A DNA stretch of 64,000 nt. It comes from Sphingomonas sp. CFBP 8760. Its GTDB lineage: Bacteria > Pseudomonadota > Alphaproteobacteria > Sphingomonadales > Sphingomonadaceae. Below the pieces are notes generated by a model. It made no database searches, was not told the DNA's origin, and worked only from the letters and a program-made list of their open reading frames with translations. Positions within the stretch are counted from its first letter, which is position 1. Each line of letters opens with the position of its first letter. Where the stretch lies: positions 354,614 through 418,613 of the forward strand of contig NZ_JACYUG010000002.1 of assembly GCF_014841615.1 (NCBI RefSeq), read 5' to 3'. This document shows, in pieces, positions 45,001 to 53,100 of this stretch. The position numbers and the translations under genes are program-made.

Positions 45001-45905
45001 GTGAGCCCTGGAACCTCATTGGCGGCGTTCCTAAGGAACTTGCGGGGCTGCGCGGAAGCCTGTCGGCGCTCCATGGCATTGGCGGCGATATCGCGGGCAG
45101 AGGGATCCTCCCGGCGGTGCATTGGGCTCCCGCGGTGAGGAAGGCGCGCGCCGGCAACGCGCTGCGTGCCGTCGGCGCTCTGGTTGCGCAACGGACCCCG
45201 TCCTCTCGAGCGCGGCTCGCCAACGCGTTGCGCGATGGCCTGCGCGGGCAGGGCTTGGAGGCGGAGGTGCATGCGGCGGGGGACGCCGACGCCATCCTGC
45301 CCTGGCCACCCAGCAGGGTGCTGGTGCTCGCGCCCCTCGCCACGGCGACGGGCGCCGAGAACTTCGCGCCTGCTGTCGTCGCGGCGCGCCAGCTGCTCCC
45401 CGAAGGCATCCGCCTCACCGTCCTGCCCACGCTCGACGGCCAAGCCCTGCCAGGCTGGTCCGTGTCGGGCTACGCGACGCTTTCGATCGGACAGGATGAC
45501 GCGGAGGCCTGGATAACGCAACTTGGCCTTCCCGCCTTCCGGTCCGCGATTTGGAACGACTTCGACCATGCGGTGGCGGCGGCGTCAGCGCTGCAGTCGA
45601 TGGAGCGGCTCGGCCTCGCGTCGGCCGGTCGACCGGCCGTCGAGGGCGAGGTCCGCGTGCGTCTCGCGGACGAGTTCGAGGATCGCCGCGCCGATGTCGC
45701 AGCTGCGCTGACGCCGCTCGATGCAGATCTGGCCGGTAGTGCGGCCGCGATGCTGGCAGGTGTCAGGTCGGGCGAGGTCGCCTACGCGGATGCCGTGCAG
45801 GACGCGCTCGCAGGCGCTGCTCCCGGACTGCTCGACGAGCTGACGAACCTTCGGATCGCGATCGAACAGGCGGAGTTGGACCGGAACGTTGCGGACGTGG
45901 GGTAA
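42075..45905 (+). CDS. Giant nuclease-STAND-like NTPase (DUF4297/Cap4-like N-terminus)
   Basis: Encodes 1276 residues from a GTG at 42075, one base after the preceding stop. The N-terminus has a PD-(D/E)xK pattern of the DUF4297/Cap4 nuclease type: GRGFRYQDA (about 15-23), VPEGNDDVE (about 43-51) and LVQVKS (60-65). A P-loop NTPase follows with Walker A GPSGAGKS at 281-288 and Walker B GLVVDDVG near 334-341. The remaining 900 residues are helical, Ala/Leu-rich, and probably form a sensor solenoid, as in Avs-like and other STAND defence proteins. There is no identifiable repeat family. Upstream partner: the Abi-alpha-like protein. Confidence 0.7.
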   Translation: MSRTATHDRHGSHAGRGFRYQDAVATWLAVRVWAGLDHPATIVPEGNDDVERRAAAGSTLVQVKSRREHLGALPTSAAREHVKSLWERHDKFAPAPVGLELIVERGIEGHVADTQGHIAPDAAFQRALPGGERGRLLLAKTVIVEAPEPAELSMQIIAGTTGCSPLAAQLCFAQLLGEVGALADQNGRLKAADYRGLSPSDTARVVADTLSAIDVDLLEAALRDGACEAVDFLTPLNDPDFYLGVDVQPGHVAAGLVLPRIAARDALADGLEARGAALVAGPSGAGKSAIMWDTAHALRHTVRWYRLARVDRRDIPALRRLLRTLRAAPGSPVGLVVDDVGRRGSEGWDALTREFAGTPGALLLGSIREEDLFLLEGRARAVEVRAETEPDLARRLYDELRAAGRTQWPGWQEPWNRSRGLVLEYVHILAQGRRFEETLAGQVDARQRDPVRAAEMSVLRLVALAGAAGATVEADRIAPALGLAEDDVGRGLRRLVDEHLVRDDGAGRLTGIHQLRSAELVRLTHLTPPPTLAATFARAVNAVAAQDLEPLVADALRAHGLGGPMAVAALAERIRRTPDIDALSAMLRGLGAAYISSVVGRWLAMPSVGALPTTQVGTAAMLGVAGLTLGIAVGQGPQVDAAAADLTAVKGDTAGDPRRVLLDALSPDLIGQLVSGAADPATLDRFLAAQVGAPMYPAVAQALSHPSVDLLGGPLEGVVGLLGTLAVMDRARAVAWVDAVGEDALVARLPAEVPWATPVSFEDTPDGRVVRCDYRQIHDPTQGNPHDEVVGICRIALALSPRSDFAASTAIAPNGGRVGTADLALADKRIPRDGVPTAALPAWNRRWLDAITARVASPTYSDYLRRAADLVRSLQPALDRAIEVILRGKRMPQAVLDALGGIHEAASVLTPPGVAAAEASGAGDAEANTAVTKLQNVVFAASADVVRGFDHLPDGAGAFVATLRGLVADLDEAGRSEPWNLIGGVPKELAGLRGSLSALHGIGGDIAGRGILPAVHWAPAVRKARAGNALRAVGALVAQRTPSSRARLANALRDGLRGQGLEAEVHAAGDADAILPWPPSRVLVLAPLATATGAENFAPAVVAARQLLPEGIRLTVLPTLDGQALPGWSVSGYATLSIGQDDAEAWITQLGLPAFRSAIWNDFDHAVAAASALQSMERLGLASAGRPAVEGEVRVRLADEFEDRRADVAAALTPLDADLAGSAAAMLAGVRSGEVAYADAVQDALAGAAPGLLDELTNLRIAIEQAELDRNVADVG

Positions 45906-46140
45906 GTGAGGGGCGCTCATCGAAGTCGCGTCTTGCCCCTCAGCACGATCGTCGTCCGGTGCTTACACAAACGACGCAGGTCGTCGGCAGCGGCGATGAG
46001 TTTCGGTTTGAGTATCGCGATGCCGTGGTCCAGCGCATTCCCTAGCATGTCGAGTACCTGCGCGAGCTGCTCCTGCACTCGCTCGTTGTCGACGACGGTT
46101 CGCTGGCGGAAGAAACGCCTGACGACGGCGCGAGGCCGTA

Positions 46141-46326
46141 GGGGAGGCGGACATCATTATCGGTGTGCTTGCCCATCTGGCGGTCGCGGCCTCGACGGCG
46201 GTCGCCGGCACCGCGCATGTCGTGGATGGCGACACGCTGAGGACCTGCCGCCGGAAGGGCGCGGCGGATGATGTCGTGCGAGCGCTTCGACGCGCGGCAC
46301 GGGTTCCGGCCCACGACGGGATTTGA
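46141..46326 (+). pseudogene. Fragment of a thermonuclease (SNase-like) gene
   Basis: The frame reads IIIGVLAHLAVAASTAVAG then TAHVVDGDTLR, which is a signal peptide followed by the first strand of staphylococcal-nuclease-like proteins (GTAxVVDGDTLxV). It then runs into unrelated sequence (TCRRKGAADDVV) and stops at 46326. The catalytic Arg/Glu residues further on are missing. I take it as a truncated relic between the STAND gene and the minus-strand pentapeptide gene. Confidence 0.5.
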
Positions 46327-46353
46327 TGTGCGTCAGTCGAGTTCGGAACTCGC

Positions 46354-47799
46354 CTACGGTGATCGAAGATCAAGCTGTGAGAGGCTCGCCACGGCATCGG
46401 GCAAGTTGTCGCCGGTGTAGTCGATAATCGTTCGCATCGGGCGGGCCGCAGGCGTGAACGCCAGCTTCGCAATGTGCCTCAAGGGGAGCTTCCCCATGAC
46501 GCCGACCAGTCCGGCCTCTCCCACGTCGAAGCCGTCCAGCATCTGGGGCGTCATGACGAAGACAGCGCCTCCAACGCCGTGCCGGAGATCCTGAGGGCCA
46601 CGTTTATGCCTGCTGGAGATCGGGATGGGGGTCCTGCGCCGTTCGCCCGATCCCACGAAGTGCAAGGTCTCGTCCAATATGTTGACAAACCTGTCCACGG
46701 CTTCGATTGCGGGGATGATGATCAGGCCCGGAACGCTGAAGGGGAGGTTGTTCAACTCTTTCACGAAGTCGTAGGCCACCTCGTTCATGGCGGACATCGA
46801 ATTGTCGACCCCGCCGCCTTGCGGAGCCGCGACGTCGTCCAGGAAGCCGCGCTTCGTCGTGATCTTAGTCGGCTGCAGTACGCCGTCGCGCATGGCGTCC
46901 TCTAATGAACAAGCCACCGCGGGAGTGGGGAAGATATCGCGCATCTTTTCGCCGATGAGGAGGCCTTCCGCATCTACATTGTCGTGAAAGGGCTTTGTGA
47001 AGGCCAGTATCGATGGCGCTTCGTCCTGGTAGGCGAGGGCGGCGATGTCGGACCTGCGTCGTTGCGGGAGGGACGTCAGCACGACATGGCTGAACCCGAG
47101 ATCTAGCGCACGCGGAGCGGAACGCTCGTCCAAGTCCCGCAGGTGCCGGTGGAGCCTGTCGAACGTCTCGATCCTCAACCCGCCGCCCCTGGAGGATGCA
47201 CCCTTGTCGAAACCTCTCTCACCCGTTCTGACCTGGAAGCCCGCATGCCGCAGGCGATCGGCAACCTGTTCGCGCTCGGCGATCGTCTCGGTCAGTATCA
47301 GAGCGCTTCGGAGGTCCGACGTCTCGCGCAGGTTGCCGAGCACGGCGGCTAGGATGGCGGTCTGACCGAGCCCGTTCGGCAACATGGCCAGTGCACGACC
47401 TGGATCAGCGAGATGGAGGTTGCGCGTGAGTCGGTCTACGATCTCCATCTGGATTGGGGAAAGGGCCATCGTCGCCGTCCCCAGTTCCTGCTCGTTCGGG
47501 GCATAGCCTTCGGGCCATGCCACGCCGGCGATCTTCGCCCCCCGGAAACGCGTCCCGTTGATCCGGGCGCCCACGAAGGAGGCGCCGGAAAGGTCGGCTG
47601 CCGAAAAGTCGAAGTCGTTGAGATCAGATCCTGCAAAGTCGACGCCGCTTAGGTCCGAGTGCCTGAAGTCGACCGCAGGCTCCAGGCCCGCGATAACGAC
47701 GAGTTCGGAGAACGGCGCGCCGTCCGCTTCCAGAAGCCGATGAAGCGTGGCGCTGATCCGAAATTCGGACATGACGCCGGTTTCGCTCCGTCGCTTCAC
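46354..47799 (-). CDS. Pentapeptide-repeat protein fused to a degenerate helicase-like domain
   Basis: Encodes 481 residues from a GTG at 47799 overlapping the nuclease stop (GTGA). Residues about 43-97 are pentapeptide repeats (DFRHSDLSGVDFAGSDLNDF, then DFSAADLSGASFVGARI). Then ALSPIQMEIVDRL, like a helicase Q motif, leads to AMLPNGLGQTAILAAVL at 138-154, where a Walker A (GxGKT) would be expected but Lys is replaced by Gln. ALILTETIAEREQV and FDRLHRHLRDL follow like motifs Ia and Ib. So it looks like a helicase fold that has lost ATP binding. It is paired with the Mrr-type nuclease upstream. Confidence 0.65.
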   Translation of the reverse strand: MKRRSETGVMSEFRISATLHRLLEADGAPFSELVVIAGLEPAVDFRHSDLSGVDFAGSDLNDFDFSAADLSGASFVGARINGTRFRGAKIAGVAWPEGYAPNEQELGTATMALSPIQMEIVDRLTRNLHLADPGRALAMLPNGLGQTAILAAVLGNLRETSDLRSALILTETIAEREQVADRLRHAGFQVRTGERGFDKGASSRGGGLRIETFDRLHRHLRDLDERSAPRALDLGFSHVVLTSLPQRRRSDIAALAYQDEAPSILAFTKPFHDNVDAEGLLIGEKMRDIFPTPAVACSLEDAMRDGVLQPTKITTKRGFLDDVAAPQGGGVDNSMSAMNEVAYDFVKELNNLPFSVPGLIIIPAIEAVDRFVNILDETLHFVGSGERRRTPIPISSRHKRGPQDLRHGVGGAVFVMTPQMLDGFDVGEAGLVGVMGKLPLRHIAKLAFTPAARPMRTIIDYTGDNLPDAVASLSQLDLRSP

Positions 47800-48893
47800 T
47801 GGCTCTTCATTTCCACGGTCGAAAGCACAAAATGATCAGTGACCTCTTGGAACGAAGCCTTCTCTAGGAAGCGCGCCATGACCTTTCGCGTCGCCTGGTT
47901 GGCGGCCTTGGGAGGCGAGAAGCTGCAGTCAATGTCGCTGCGGGCCACGGTAAGTTCGATCCTCGCGTGCGCCGGAAGGCCCGGACGCGTCTTGATCTTG
48001 CAAAGGGCCTCCTGACCGAGGGCGTAGCCCTTCAGCAATTCGCCTTGGGGGCCGACGAACTCCCACACGTCGCCGGCGTTGTAGGTCGGATCGGATGCCC
48101 TCGTTCCGCCGCTGCCGAAGGTATCCGCCTGGACCTCGCCGTGATCGGACGTGACATGGCAGAGTACGCGCTTCAGTCCCACGACGACGTTGAGGCCGTT
48201 CACGTCGTATTCCATGGTGCCGAAGTGCAGGGAGGGGATGACGTCGAAATGCTCGACGACGCTGCCTTGGGGCAAGAGCTCGTCCGCCCGCATGTCGGCG
48301 CAGCGACGCCGATGGTTGACCACTTCCACCAAGAGCCGGACACGCTCCGAACCAGCGCTGCTTCCAGCCGGATGAAGCACCCCGGCGCTCGCTGCATCCG
48401 GCTGGGAGCTTCCCTCCCAAACCGCGAATGATCGCGGCATGAAGCGTCTGGCCACGTCGCGACCTGCCGGATCAGAGAGCAGTACTCGCTCGATCATCTC
48501 ATGATCGTACTGCACGTATTGGAATGTGCCATCGAGCGCCTGGAGGATCTTGCCCAAGCCGCTGGTCGGAACATGGGAGTAGAAGGCGAGGAAGCCCTGA
48601 CACCTGTGCGTCTCGAGGCGATCCCTGATGTTGGCTTCGTCCCTAGGGCTAACCGCACGGCCGGAATGTGCGGTATGCTTGCAGCTGACCAGCCACCTCA
48701 CCGTGTTTGAACCGAAACCGCCCTTGCGGTTCTCGAGGACGACTAGGTCCCGACCGCCGTCCGCGCCGCGATCGGGTTGCTCGACGATCTCGAACCCCTT
48801 CGCCTGGAGCAGCTCGCGGGCGAACAGCTCGAAGGTGTCGCGTCTCAAGCCCCTGTCGGCGCGAGGTATTTCAGTGAAGTCCAGACATCCCAT
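47796..48893 (-). CDS. Mrr-type restriction endonuclease-like protein
   Basis: Encodes 365 residues. The N-terminal domain (about 15-150) is of Mrr_cat type: FELFARELLQAKGFEIVEQP, DRGADGGRDLV with Asp49, and WLVSCKH with Lys72, together a PD-(D/E)xK centre. LAFYSHVPTSGLGKIL follows, as in related proteins. The C-terminal part (about 190-365) has strand-rich segments such as HFGTMEYDVNGLNVVVGLKR, perhaps a target- or ligand-binding domain. It is the first gene of the pair with the pentapeptide/helicase-like protein. Confidence 0.75.
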   Translation of the reverse strand: MGCLDFTEIPRADRGLRRDTFELFARELLQAKGFEIVEQPDRGADGGRDLVVLENRKGGFGSNTVRWLVSCKHTAHSGRAVSPRDEANIRDRLETHRCQGFLAFYSHVPTSGLGKILQALDGTFQYVQYDHEMIERVLLSDPAGRDVARRFMPRSFAVWEGSSQPDAASAGVLHPAGSSAGSERVRLLVEVVNHRRRCADMRADELLPQGSVVEHFDVIPSLHFGTMEYDVNGLNVVVGLKRVLCHVTSDHGEVQADTFGSGGTRASDPTYNAGDVWEFVGPQGELLKGYALGQEALCKIKTRPGLPAHARIELTVARSDIDCSFSPPKAANQATRKVMARFLEKASFQEVTDHFVLSTVEMKSQ

Positions 48894-49181
48894 GTCGGCC
48901 TTGTTGCACGTTGAGATCCCGTCGTCACGGGAACTGAGGCTTCGTCGATCTGGGGCGGGATGGTCATCCTCGTTGTGTTTGGTACGCTGAGCACGTTGCT
49001 GCGGGAGCCCGTTGGACGGGCTGTGCGGTCACGGTTTTGCCGCCCGCTATCCTCACAGGGTCGGACGATCCTGTGCGATCCGGCCGACCGGTTATGCGCG
49101 GATGAGCTACCGTACAACACACAGCCATCGTGCGTTCTGATCTCCGATCGTATCTGCTAATCGAATGGTGTAGCCGTATCG

Positions 49182-49687
49182 AACCTGTTGCTCTGCGGGC
49201 CGCCGGGGGCGGGCAAGTCGCTGATGGCGGCCTGCCTGCCCGGCATCCTGCCCCCGCTCGATCCGGCGGAGGCGCTGGAGGTGTCGATGGTGCAGTCGGT
49301 GGCGGGCACGCTGGCCGGTGGCCGGCTCACCCGGACGCGGCCGTTCCGCGCCCCGCATCATTCAGCCTCGATGGCGGCGCTGACCGGCGGCGGGCTGAAG
49401 GTGAAGCCGGGCGAGGTCAGCCTCGCGCATCTGGGCGTGCTGTTCCTCGACGAACTGCCGGAATTCCAGCGTGCCGTCCTCGATTCGCTGCGCCAGCCGT
49501 TGGAGACGGGCACGGTCAGCGTCGCGCGCGCCAACGCACACGTCACCTTTCCCGCGCGGGTGCAGTTGATCGCGGCGATGAACCCATGCCGATGCGGGCA
49601 TCTGGGCGATCCCGGTCTCGCCTGCGCCCGCGCGCCGCGCTGTGCGGCGGATTATCAGGCGAAGGTGTCCGGGCCGTTGCTCGACCG
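49182..49687 (+). pseudogene. comM: Internal fragment of comM (yifB-like Mg-chelatase ATPase)
   Basis: About 168 codons are preserved from the Walker A (NLLLCGPPGAGKS) through APHHSASMAALTGGG, GVLFLDELPEF (Walker B), AAMNPCRCGH and CAADYQAKVSGPLLDR. Then the homology ends abruptly, where comM would continue IDLHVEV. The N-terminal third and the C-terminal third are missing, and the flanks are unrelated. comM is a known target for insertion of genomic islands in other bacteria, so this may mark an old island junction. Confidence 0.8.
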
Positions 49688-49784
49688 TAACACGTCCCTT
49701 TTCAAGCATAATAGTTCGGTCATGCAATTCGCATTGACGATATGACCCTCTACCGTCTCGTGAGGCGGTGGATCGGGGGATCAT

Positions 49785-50279
49785 GTGAAACAATTCGTGG
49801 GTGGGTTCGTGACGGCGGCGGTGCTCGTGGGAGGCGCTGGCCTATGACTGATCAAGCGCGTGGATGAAGCTCCAATCAGGTGGTCACCACCAGCCTTTTA
49901 CGACGATCCTAACGGCTACCTCCACACACAAGGTGCGCTCATCGGCGAGGATATGACAGGCACCACCTTCCTTGATGTTCGGTGCATGGCCAGTGAGCGG
50001 ACCTGTCGGATCAACGAGCTTTCATCGTTCGGGCGTTCCCGTCAGGTCATGCTCTACAACGATTCATATCCGATCACCTCGTGGAAGCCCGATCAAGTGG
50101 TGGCACAGAGTGAACCGCCACCAACCGCGTGCAACCGCGTGCGTCTCGTTGCCGATCGCGTGGCCAAGACCACCCACTATTATCGCATCCCGAACCCTGC
50201 CGCTGATCGGAAGAAATGCGTGGAGATATTCAGCAAGAACAAGGTGTTTGACTGGACGCTTGGCGAACAGCCTATCTAA
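49785..50279 (+). pseudogene. Exported-protein gene with an in-frame TGA after the signal peptide
   Basis: A GTG at 49785 with GGGGGA upstream starts KQFVGGFVTAAVLVGGAGL, a good signal peptide. A TGA stop then comes at 49845-49847, after which the same frame runs on for 144 codons (LIKRVDEAPIRWSPPAF ... FDWTLGEQPI). The downstream part has two Cys pairs (RCMASERTC) and reads like a real domain. A start further in (GTG at 49860) would give a protein without export signal. A nonsense mutation is the simplest reading. Confidence 0.5.
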
Positions 50280-50437
50280 CGGTCTGCCTCATCTATCGGC
50301 ACGCGATTACCCGGTTAAGCCTCTCAATCTGATCATCGGTAGCGCCCCACACCACCAGCATCATCAAGAGGGGTGCAAGGTAGGAATGGACGCCAGCCGG
50401 GGCAGCGAAGGCCAAACCAGCCTGCCGTGAGCAGGGT

Positions 50438-50725
50438 CTACAGATACGGTCCGATCGCCTGTGCCAATACCGAGATGCCAGCCGCTATCGCGCCTACGGC
50501 ATTCCAACGAGACTGTGCTGCAAAGGTGTCGGACATATCCCAGCCGTCCAAAGAAATTCCCGCAAAATTCGGCGGCTCGCCCGACTTTGCAGCCTCTCTC
50601 TTACGTCGGGCGACCATCTTTTCGCGAGTAACTTTGACCTGTGAGCCATAAAACCAACTGGCGGCAGATGTGATTGCCATGAGAACCGAGAGAAATTGGC
50701 ATAAAGACTGTGCAGTGCTTGGCAT
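50438..50725 (-). CDS. Small membrane protein upstream of the comM-side relics
   Basis: Encodes 95 residues from an ATG at 50725 with GGAG about eleven bases upstream. A hydrophobic segment near the N-terminus (LCQFLSVLMAITSAASWFY) and one at the C-terminus (AVGAIAAGISVLAQAIGPYL) flank a basic middle (KVTREKMVARRKREAAK). Likely an inner-membrane protein with the charged loop in the cytoplasm. No family recognised. It lies downstream of the Pycsar genes on the same strand, about 250 bases away. Confidence 0.6.
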   Translation of the reverse strand: MPSTAQSLCQFLSVLMAITSAASWFYGSQVKVTREKMVARRKREAAKSGEPPNFAGISLDGWDMSDTFAAQSRWNAVGAIAAGISVLAQAIGPYL

Positions 50726-50971
50726 AAGAATCAAAGCTCCGTCACTCTAATTGACTGCATTACCGCTTCGAGTAGTAACCACAAAGGTAAATAAGAACAT
50801 GGATCGTCGCAGGCTGAAGGGTGATGCCCTCCTTTGCGACGATCAGAGTTCGATTGCCGTTGACCTTCCCGGCGATCGTCCCCGCGCAACGCGGGGGGCG
50901 GGTGAATTCCTACCAGAGAGACGATCACCTACACCGTCCCCCAGTATATTTTTCGCCTTTCCGAACTAAAA

Positions 50972-51676
50972 TTAGGGCGTTTTCATGTAAAGGGTTTTAA
51001 AAGCCTTATGAGATTCCCCAGCGAATGTGAAAGTTTGCTCAACCCAAATATTTTTACCGTCTACGATCTTTGATGTATCCGGAAGAAACTTGTAAGAGTC
51101 TTCTGATATGTAGACGCAATAGGCGTAATCTCGCACGTCTGATAGCTTTGCTGCTAAACTTGGCGCTCTACCAATCCAGATGAGATCATTGCTGTGACGA
51201 ATTCCTGCGCGAACGGCTCGTGTTTCGCCAGTATCGATCCCGATACCATTCTTCAGCTTGATGCCGTTATTGCGGATTGAGTCAAATTTGATCGTGGCCT
51301 TTGGACCAAGAATTTTCTCCACCGTGTAGAATATCTCGCGAGCACAGCTTGTCGCGTGGGTGTTCTTCATGTCGCCGACAAACACGCCCATCACACGATC
51401 ACCGTCAAAGCTTCGGATTTCACCGCCCCAAGCTCTAATTAGGCGCGTGGTGCAATCGAGATACGCCCGCATGATTTTAGCGGTGGTTTGCCATGGGCAG
51501 ACCCGCGAAAGCATCGCGCTACCCGCAAGATCGGCATACAGGAATGTCGCGTTAAGCTTCACCGCCTGCGAGTTGGTCACAGAGTCGGTTGTCGGGACCA
51601 CGGTGCCATTTCGTTCAGTTAGCGACGTGCTAAAAACATTGTCAACGGCGGTCGAAAGGGTGTCCACCCAAGTCAT
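50972..51676 (-). CDS. pycC: Pycsar nucleotide cyclase PycC
   Basis: Encodes 234 residues with a class III cyclase core: TFLYADLAGSAMLSR with metal-binding Asp49, IRAWGGEIRSFDGDRVMGVF with the second Asp93, then IGIDTGETRAVRAGIRHSND and WIGRAPSLAAKLSD. The sequence around the metal sites and the short length fit the PycC enzymes that make cUMP or cCMP upon phage infection. The product (cUMP or cCMP) cannot be decided by eye. It starts twelve bases after the effector gene, whose membrane protein fits the PycTM family. Confidence 0.88.
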   Translation of the reverse strand: MTWVDTLSTAVDNVFSTSLTERNGTVVPTTDSVTNSQAVKLNATFLYADLAGSAMLSRVCPWQTTAKIMRAYLDCTTRLIRAWGGEIRSFDGDRVMGVFVGDMKNTHATSCAREIFYTVEKILGPKATIKFDSIRNNGIKLKNGIGIDTGETRAVRAGIRHSNDLIWIGRAPSLAAKLSDVRDYAYCVYISEDSYKFLPDTSKIVDGKNIWVEQTFTFAGESHKAFKTLYMKTP

Positions 51677-51688
51677 GAAATACCCCTA

Positions 51689-52201
51689 CTATGTCGATAT
51701 TTGGATCATCTTTGAGGTTATAAACGACGAGGCAGCGAGATATGCGCCCCACGGTAATAGTGAGGCGGCTATAGATATAGACGCCCACTTCAAATAAAAA
51801 AACTTTTTGCTTACAATTATTGAATTTCCCCAGACTTGACCAAGCATGTCATTCAGCAAATTTGCGTAATCCGCAGCCTTCCACTCTCTCTGAAAATCTA
51901 CTTCTGTGCGTTTGGCAACCTCTTTGAAGAAAATCAGGGAGCTATGCCCACCGTCTAAATGGGGGAACGCGCATTTATAAAGTAGTATAACGGAAGTGGC
52001 GATCAAGATGAGAGCAACAGCGAGAGGAATTGCTGCCCACCACGTGATTAACGATGCCCTTGTAACGTTCAGGCAAATGATCGCCAATTCGCCTGCCGCC
52101 ACGGCAAACAGCGCGGACACCTTGCTATCTACTCGTGGAAGAAACGATTGAACAAGCAAGTGTTGGCGTTCAGCCGCTTCGTATTGCTCGCGATCGTTCA
52201 A
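51689..52201 (-). CDS. pycTM: Pycsar membrane effector PycTM
   Basis: Encodes 170 residues. The N-terminal pattern QHLLVQSFLPRVDSKVSALF leads to membrane segments at about 29-46, 53-75 and 136-158. Between the second and third is the conserved CAFPHLDGGHSSLIFFKEV stretch and EWKAADYANLLNDML. This is the layout of Pycsar TM effectors, which damage the inner membrane when they bind the cyclic pyrimidine made by PycC. It is first in the two-gene operon. Confidence 0.85.
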   Translation of the reverse strand: MNDREQYEAAERQHLLVQSFLPRVDSKVSALFAVAAGELAIICLNVTRASLITWWAAIPLAVALILIATSVILLYKCAFPHLDGGHSSLIFFKEVAKRTEVDFQREWKAADYANLLNDMLGQVWGNSIIVSKKFFYLKWASISIAASLLPWGAYLAASSFITSKMIQIST

Positions 52202-52422
52202 TGCCTACCCCTTCCATGCCCGCCTAGCTAATAAGGTGCTGAATCGGTTTGTGACAAGCATAAGCGGCGTAAATTGATCCCCCGCCTAAATATGGGATAT
52301 AACGTGGACCATAACCCAAAGGCCCCGCAATCAAAACGCCCGCAGGCACCTATAAACCATAACCGGACGGCGGCACCGCGCTACTCACTGTAACGATAAA
52401 AATTATGAAGCGTGCTAGCGGG

Positions 52423-52977
52423 TCAACTGTCGAACATCCGGTAGACGCTGGCCCGACTGATCTGGAGGCGCTTGGCGATCTCGGTGGCCCCCAACCCCTG
52501 CTGGCGAAGCTCGCGAACGGCGTCAGGCGAGATCGTCGGGGGACGGCCCTTGTAAAGGCCCTTGAGCTTCGCGGCGTCAATACCACGCTTTTGCCTCGCC
52601 CTGATGAAGTGCTTCTCCATCATCCCCACCATACCCATGATCGTCAGGAGCACCTCCGCCATCATGTCAGTGCCATCCATCACGATGTGCGGGTCGTTGA
52701 TCCGCAGCACGGCCTTTTGTTCAATCACGCGCTTCGCGATGGTGAGCAGATCGCCGGTGTCGCGGGCAAGGCGGTCAGGATGAAGCGCCAGCAGCGTATC
52801 ACCGGGTTCGAGCAACCGAAGCGCTGCCTCAAGCTGGACCCGCCCAGTGAGCTTCGATCCACTACCAACATCGACGAACACGACGATTGCGCCCAGCGTC
52901 TCCAGCATGGCTTTTTGCGATGCGGCGTCCTGCCCCTGATCCGAACTGATGCGCGCGTAGCCCAGCGTCTTGCCCAT
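52423..52977 (-). CDS. Serine recombinase, resolvase/invertase family
   Basis: Encodes 184 residues; the ATG at 52977 has GGGGGC upstream. The N-terminal catalytic domain has LGYARISSDQ with the nucleophile Ser11, then GDTLLALHPDRLARDTGDLL with the catalytic Arg residues, and MMEKHFIRARQKRGIDAAK. The C-terminal HTH is RPPTISPDAVRELRQQG and EIAKRLQISRASVYRMF. Length and layout are those of transposon resolvases and invertases. The region upstream has a res-like set of repeats. Confidence 0.88.
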   Translation of the reverse strand: MGKTLGYARISSDQGQDAASQKAMLETLGAIVVFVDVGSGSKLTGRVQLEAALRLLEPGDTLLALHPDRLARDTGDLLTIAKRVIEQKAVLRINDPHIVMDGTDMMAEVLLTIMGMVGMMEKHFIRARQKRGIDAAKLKGLYKGRPPTISPDAVRELRQQGLGATEIAKRLQISRASVYRMFDS

Positions 52978-52984
52978 AGCGCCC

Positions 52985-53100
52985 CCATTGTCTCGTTTGC
53001 CTCTAGACCGCCTCGCTCCAGCCGTCTCTGAAGTCAAGGATAACCCAAACGAGACGATATCGATGTCTCATGGACTGTATCGCCAAGGGTTACCCAATTA
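52985..53100. promoter_or_regulatory. Candidate res/operator region of the resolvase
   Basis: GTCTCGTTTG (52990-52999) and CAAACGAGAC (53046-53055) form a perfect 10-bp inverted repeat directly upstream of the resolvase start. A second site, GAGAC-N9-GTCTC, spans 53051-53069. Resolvases bind such paired sites before their own gene both for recombination and for autoregulation. Farther on, GGCAGGCGGACG and CGTCCGCTTGCC (53157-53193 region) form another near-perfect pair. Confidence 0.45.

Noticed and set aside
50880..50896. Terminator downstream of pycC
   Set aside because: CCCCGCG-CAA-CGCGGGG is a stable small hairpin, but it is 76 bases past the stop and no U-run follows on the minus strand.
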